Assembly: GCA_035693105.1 (NCBI GenBank)
Contig: DASSHC010000218.1
Span: 1-7,992, forward strand
DNA length: 7,992 nt
DNA from: DASSHC01 sp035693105
GTDB lineage: Bacteria > Chloroflexota > Chloroflexia > Thermomicrobiales > Thermomicrobiaceae
Reading direction: 5' to 3'
This document shows positions 5,984 to 7,992 of the stretch, in pieces (within the stretch, counting starts at the first letter, position 1; the number at the start of each line of letters is the position of its first letter). A program made the position numbers and the translations under genes. The notes below the pieces were generated by a model, which did no database searches, was not told the origin of the DNA, and worked only from the letters and a program-made list of their open reading frames with translations.

Positions 5984-6988
5984 TTACCCTTCGATCGGCT
6001 GCTCGACGGTGCGTGCGTCCCAGGCATCGACCAGATCGAGCGCCCGCACCAGCACGGGCGTCACCTGATCGGGCGCCGGGATCCCCTGGACGTAGCCGAG
6101 TGGGCGCTCGAAGTGGCGCCCGGAGCCGTCGAGCAGCTTGAGGCCGCCGTACAGCTCGATGCGCCGCTGGCCATCGAGCACCGCCACCGCCGCCACCACC
6201 CGCCCGTAGCCGTTGCTGATCCAGTGGAGCGAGACCCCCGCGGCATGCTCCGGCGCCTCGGCCACCACCCGTAGCGGGTGGCGCCAACTGGCCGAGAGCT
6301 GCTCGCCCGCCGACAGCAGCTCGCCGGCGGCCTGGGTGCGGCTGACGCGGCGCATCGCGTCGGGGCGAAGCCCGGTGCGCTCGGCGTAGAGGCGGCGGAA
6401 GCGGTCGCTGCGCCAGACCAGCAGCATCGCCAGCAGGATCGCGCCGTGGGCTACCGCCGTGCCCAGGCTGAGCGCCGGGGTGCGCCCGCTGTAGATCTGC
6501 GACCAGTCGCCCTCGAAGCCGCCGATCAGGTCGAGCAGCGGGTAGAAGACCAGCGCGTTGAGGATGCTCAGCGCGCCGAAGACGAGCAGCAGGTAATTGA
6601 TCGCCGCGCGCCGCGGGCGGAAGAGCGCCACCGCGATCGCCGCCGCGCCGAGCAAGACGCTCACCAGATTGCCGGCCAGCGCGATCCAGAAGATGGCGCT
6701 CGCGCTGCTGACGCCGATGTACTCGACGAAGCCGTAGAAGACGTACCAGCCGAAGCCGGTGATCTGGCCGCCGAAGAGCTTGACCGCCAGCGCGTGCCCG
6801 CCCTCGTGCAGCGGCACGCTCAGGGGAAGCAAGAGGAAGAAGGCCGCCTGGCTGACGACCTGGCGCTCGGCTGGGGTAAAGTGTTGGTCGAAGAGCTGCC
6901 GCCATGAGCGGGCGACGACGTACAGCGTGCGGATGGAGATGATCGCCATCAGCAGGCTGGTGATGAGTGCGAAGCCGGGTGTGAACAC
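5984..6988 (-). CDS. M50-like membrane metallopeptidase
   Basis: A 334-residue integral membrane protein with a zinc-peptidase signature. Hydrophobic segments are near 6-26, 48-67, 95-123, 131-153 and 173-192, followed by a soluble domain of about 140 residues. HEGGH (61-65) at the end of the second segment supplies two zinc histidines and the catalytic Glu62, as in site-2 protease (M50) enzymes. AGNLVS (105-110) resembles the conserved AGP/N turn of that family. D153 in YPLLD or D161 in EGDW could be the third metal ligand. No PDZ domain is seen. It may cleave membrane proteins within the bilayer or be a degenerate relative; the substrate is unknown. The start is a GTG at 6988 with AGAGGAG (6997-7003) at 8-nt spacing. 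An alternative GTG at 7033 would run back through the -10 box and is less likely. It is the first gene of the operon with the zinc-ribbon and kinase genes. Confidence 0.84.
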   Translation of the reverse strand: MFTPGFALITSLLMAIISIRTLYVVARSWRQLFDQHFTPAERQVVSQAAFFLLLPLSVPLHEGGHALAVKLFGGQITGFGWYVFYGFVEYIGVSSASAIFWIALAGNLVSVLLGAAAIAVALFRPRRAAINYLLLVFGALSILNALVFYPLLDLIGGFEGDWSQIYSGRTPALSLGTAVAHGAILLAMLLVWRSDRFRRLYAERTGLRPDAMRRVSRTQAAGELLSAGEQLSASWRHPLRVVAEAPEHAAGVSLHWISNGYGRVVAAVAVLDGQRRIELYGGLKLLDGSGRHFERPLGYVQGIPAPDQVTPVLVRALDLVDAWDARTVEQPIEG

Positions 6989-7903
6989 GTGGGCGACTCC
7001 TCTGCCTCGAACAATGATTGTACCGCAGCCCACGTCGGCCCCTGCCCGCCGGACACCGTCATCCTGGCCGACAACCTGGCCATCCTGCCCCGGCTGCCGG
7101 ACGCCTCCGTCCCGCTGATCTACATCGACCCGCCCTTCAACACCGGCCGGCGCCAGTCACACACGCGGCTGCGCATGGAGCGCGACCCCGAGGGGAGCCG
7201 CACCGGCTTCCAGGGGCGCAGCTACCGCGCGACCCCGCTTGGCACCAGCGAGTTCGCCGACGACTTCGACGACTATCTCGGGTTCCTGGAGCCGCGCCTG
7301 CGCCAGGCCCATCGCCTGCTCACGGCCAACGGCACGCTCTACGTCCACCTCGACCCGCGCGAGGTCCACTACGTCAAGGTGCTGCTCGACAGCATCTTCG
7401 GCCGCGCCTCGTTTCTCAACGAGATCATCTGGGCCTATGACTTCGGCGGGCGCTCGCGCCGCCGCTGGCCCGCCAAGCACGACAACATCCTGGTTTATGT
7501 CAAGAATCTGGCCGAGTACACCTTCAACGCCGACGCGATCGACCGCATCCCCTACCTCGCGCCGGGGCTGGTCGGACCGGAGAAGGCGGCACGCGGCAAG
7601 CGGCCCACCGACGTCTGGTGGCACACCATCGTGCCGACGGGCGGGCGCGAGCGCACCGGCTACCCGACCCAGAAGCCGCTGGCGATTCCGCGCCGGATCA
7701 TCGCCGCCTCCTCGAACCCCGGCGATCTGGTGCTCGACTTCTTCGCCGGCAGCGGCACCACCGGGGCGGCCGCCCGCGCGCTCGGCCGCCGCTTCTTGCT
7801 GATCGACGACAACCCCGAGGCCCTGCGCGTCATGCGCCGGCGCCTCGCCTTCGACGACGTGCGCTTCGTCGACACGCCGGAAGGCTGGTCACCAAACCGG
7901 TAG
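6989..7903 (+). CDS. Beta-class site-specific DNA methyltransferase (probable adenine-N6), orphan
   Basis: A 304-residue S-adenosylmethionine-dependent DNA methyltransferase. The order of motifs is catalytic motif IV first (YIDPPFNTG, with D47-F50), a target-recognition region (about 60-220, including WAYDFGGRSRRRWPAKHDN), then the motif X-like YPTQKP (225-230) and the AdoMet-binding motif I DFFAGSGTT (250-258) near the C-terminus. IV-before-I is the beta arrangement. DPPF fits N6-adenine (less likely N4-cytosine) methylation. No endonuclease or specificity gene is nearby, so it is probably an orphan enzyme that marks the chromosome; this family is known from other high-GC bacteria. The only in-frame conventional start before motif IV is the GTG at 6989, directly abutting the peptidase's GTG; no clear ribosome binding site precedes it. 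Residues 1-20 look unconserved. The TAG stop (7901-7903) lies in a hairpin repeat. Confidence 0.92.
   Translation: MGDSSASNNDCTAAHVGPCPPDTVILADNLAILPRLPDASVPLIYIDPPFNTGRRQSHTRLRMERDPEGSRTGFQGRSYRATPLGTSEFADDFDDYLGFLEPRLRQAHRLLTANGTLYVHLDPREVHYVKVLLDSIFGRASFLNEIIWAYDFGGRSRRRWPAKHDNILVYVKNLAEYTFNADAIDRIPYLAPGLVGPEKAARGKRPTDVWWHTIVPTGGRERTGYPTQKPLAIPRRIIAASSNPGDLVLDFFAGSGTTGAAARALGRRFLLIDDNPEALRVMRRRLAFDDVRFVDTPEGWSPNR
6997..7003 (-). promoter_or_regulatory. Ribosome binding site of the peptidase gene
   Basis: AGAGGAG on the minus strand, 8 nt before the GTG at 6988. It supports that GTG over the alternative GTG at 7033, and it lies inside the coding sequence assigned to the divergent methyltransferase. 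Confidence 0.65.
7011..7022 (-). promoter_or_regulatory. -10 box and small palindrome upstream of the peptidase operon
   Basis: Bases 7017-7022 read TACAAT on the minus strand, five of six -10 consensus positions, 28 nt before the GTG at 6988. They overlap a perfect inverted repeat ACAAT-G-ATTGT (7011-7021), which could be an operator half-site pair. No good -35 is present. The element lies within the first codons of the methyltransferase, so expression of the two divergent genes may interfere. Confidence 0.45.
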
Positions 7904-7925
7904 GGGCAGACCCCTGTGTCTGCCC
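7901..7925 (+). repeat. Third GTAGGGGC hairpin copy, possible methyltransferase terminator
   Basis: GGGCAGAC (7904-7911) pairs with GTCTGCCC (7918-7925) around a 6-nt loop, close in sequence to the copy at 4143-4167. The first bases provide the TAG stop codon of the methyltransferase. As a stable hairpin immediately after the stop it could act as a terminator or protect the 3' end, although no U tract follows. Confidence 0.65.
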
Positions 7926-7992
7926 TCGTCGCCCTGGCACTTACCCACAACAACGCCGCCCACGTTGCCCTGTCTCCCCTGGCCGCGCCGTA

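Noticed and set aside
5958..6905. Upstream extension giving a 602-residue version of the zinc-ribbon protein
   Set aside because: The extra part is an Arg/Pro/Gly-rich shadow frame of the peptidase gene; AAGGAG at 5963-5968 fixes the real start at 5957.
6989..7903. Methyltransferase as the Mod subunit of a type III restriction system
   Set aside because: It is much shorter than typical Mod proteins and no Res helicase/nuclease gene is adjacent within the window.

Overview
The window is a GC-rich bacterial chromosome segment with eight protein genes, seven of which belong to a recognisable family. Third-position G/C dominates all coding frames, and the gaps carry short palindromic or inverted repeats. 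A Chloroflexota origin, of the Thermomicrobia/Sphaerobacter type, is my best guess. It rests on the style of the methyltransferase, the crotonase and the intergenic repeats, and is inference; a high-GC actinobacterium is not excluded.

Layout. Positions 1-366 hold no convincing gene but contain a dense nest of palindromes (89-184). Positions 367-2956 are a tightly coupled plus-strand operon: an ArsR-type helix-turn-helix regulator with a DUF2087 domain, an FAD-dependent amine/D-amino-acid oxidase-type enzyme, and an enoyl-CoA hydratase/isomerase family protein. The genes overlap by 4 and 1 nt. A gap (2957-3159) with a long imperfect inverted repeat separates this operon from a convergent HpcH/HpaI-family aldolase (3987 down to 3160). 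A second repeat-rich gap (3988-4209) carries two inverted copies of a GTAGGGGC-type hairpin element. Next comes a minus-strand operon read from 6988 to 4210: a membrane metallopeptidase-like protein with an HEGGH motif, a coiled-coil/zinc-ribbon protein of unknown function, and an aminoglycoside phosphotransferase-fold kinase. Divergent from it, and apparently sharing a CACGTG in which both GTG start codons lie back to back, is a beta-class DNA methyltransferase (6989-7903). Its stop codon falls inside a third copy of the GTAGGGGC element.

How the genes may work together. The first operon looks like a small regulated catabolic unit: an oxidase that would remove amino groups, and a CoA-ester enzyme lacking one of the two usual catalytic glutamates. 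The convergent aldolase handles 2-oxo-acid chemistry and could be functionally related, but the sequence does not prove it. The peptidase, zinc-ribbon and kinase genes form a plausible uncharacterised membrane-linked module. The methyltransferase has no restriction partner in the window and looks like an orphan. I see no CRISPR array, tRNA, rRNA, transposase, integrase or recognisable defence system.
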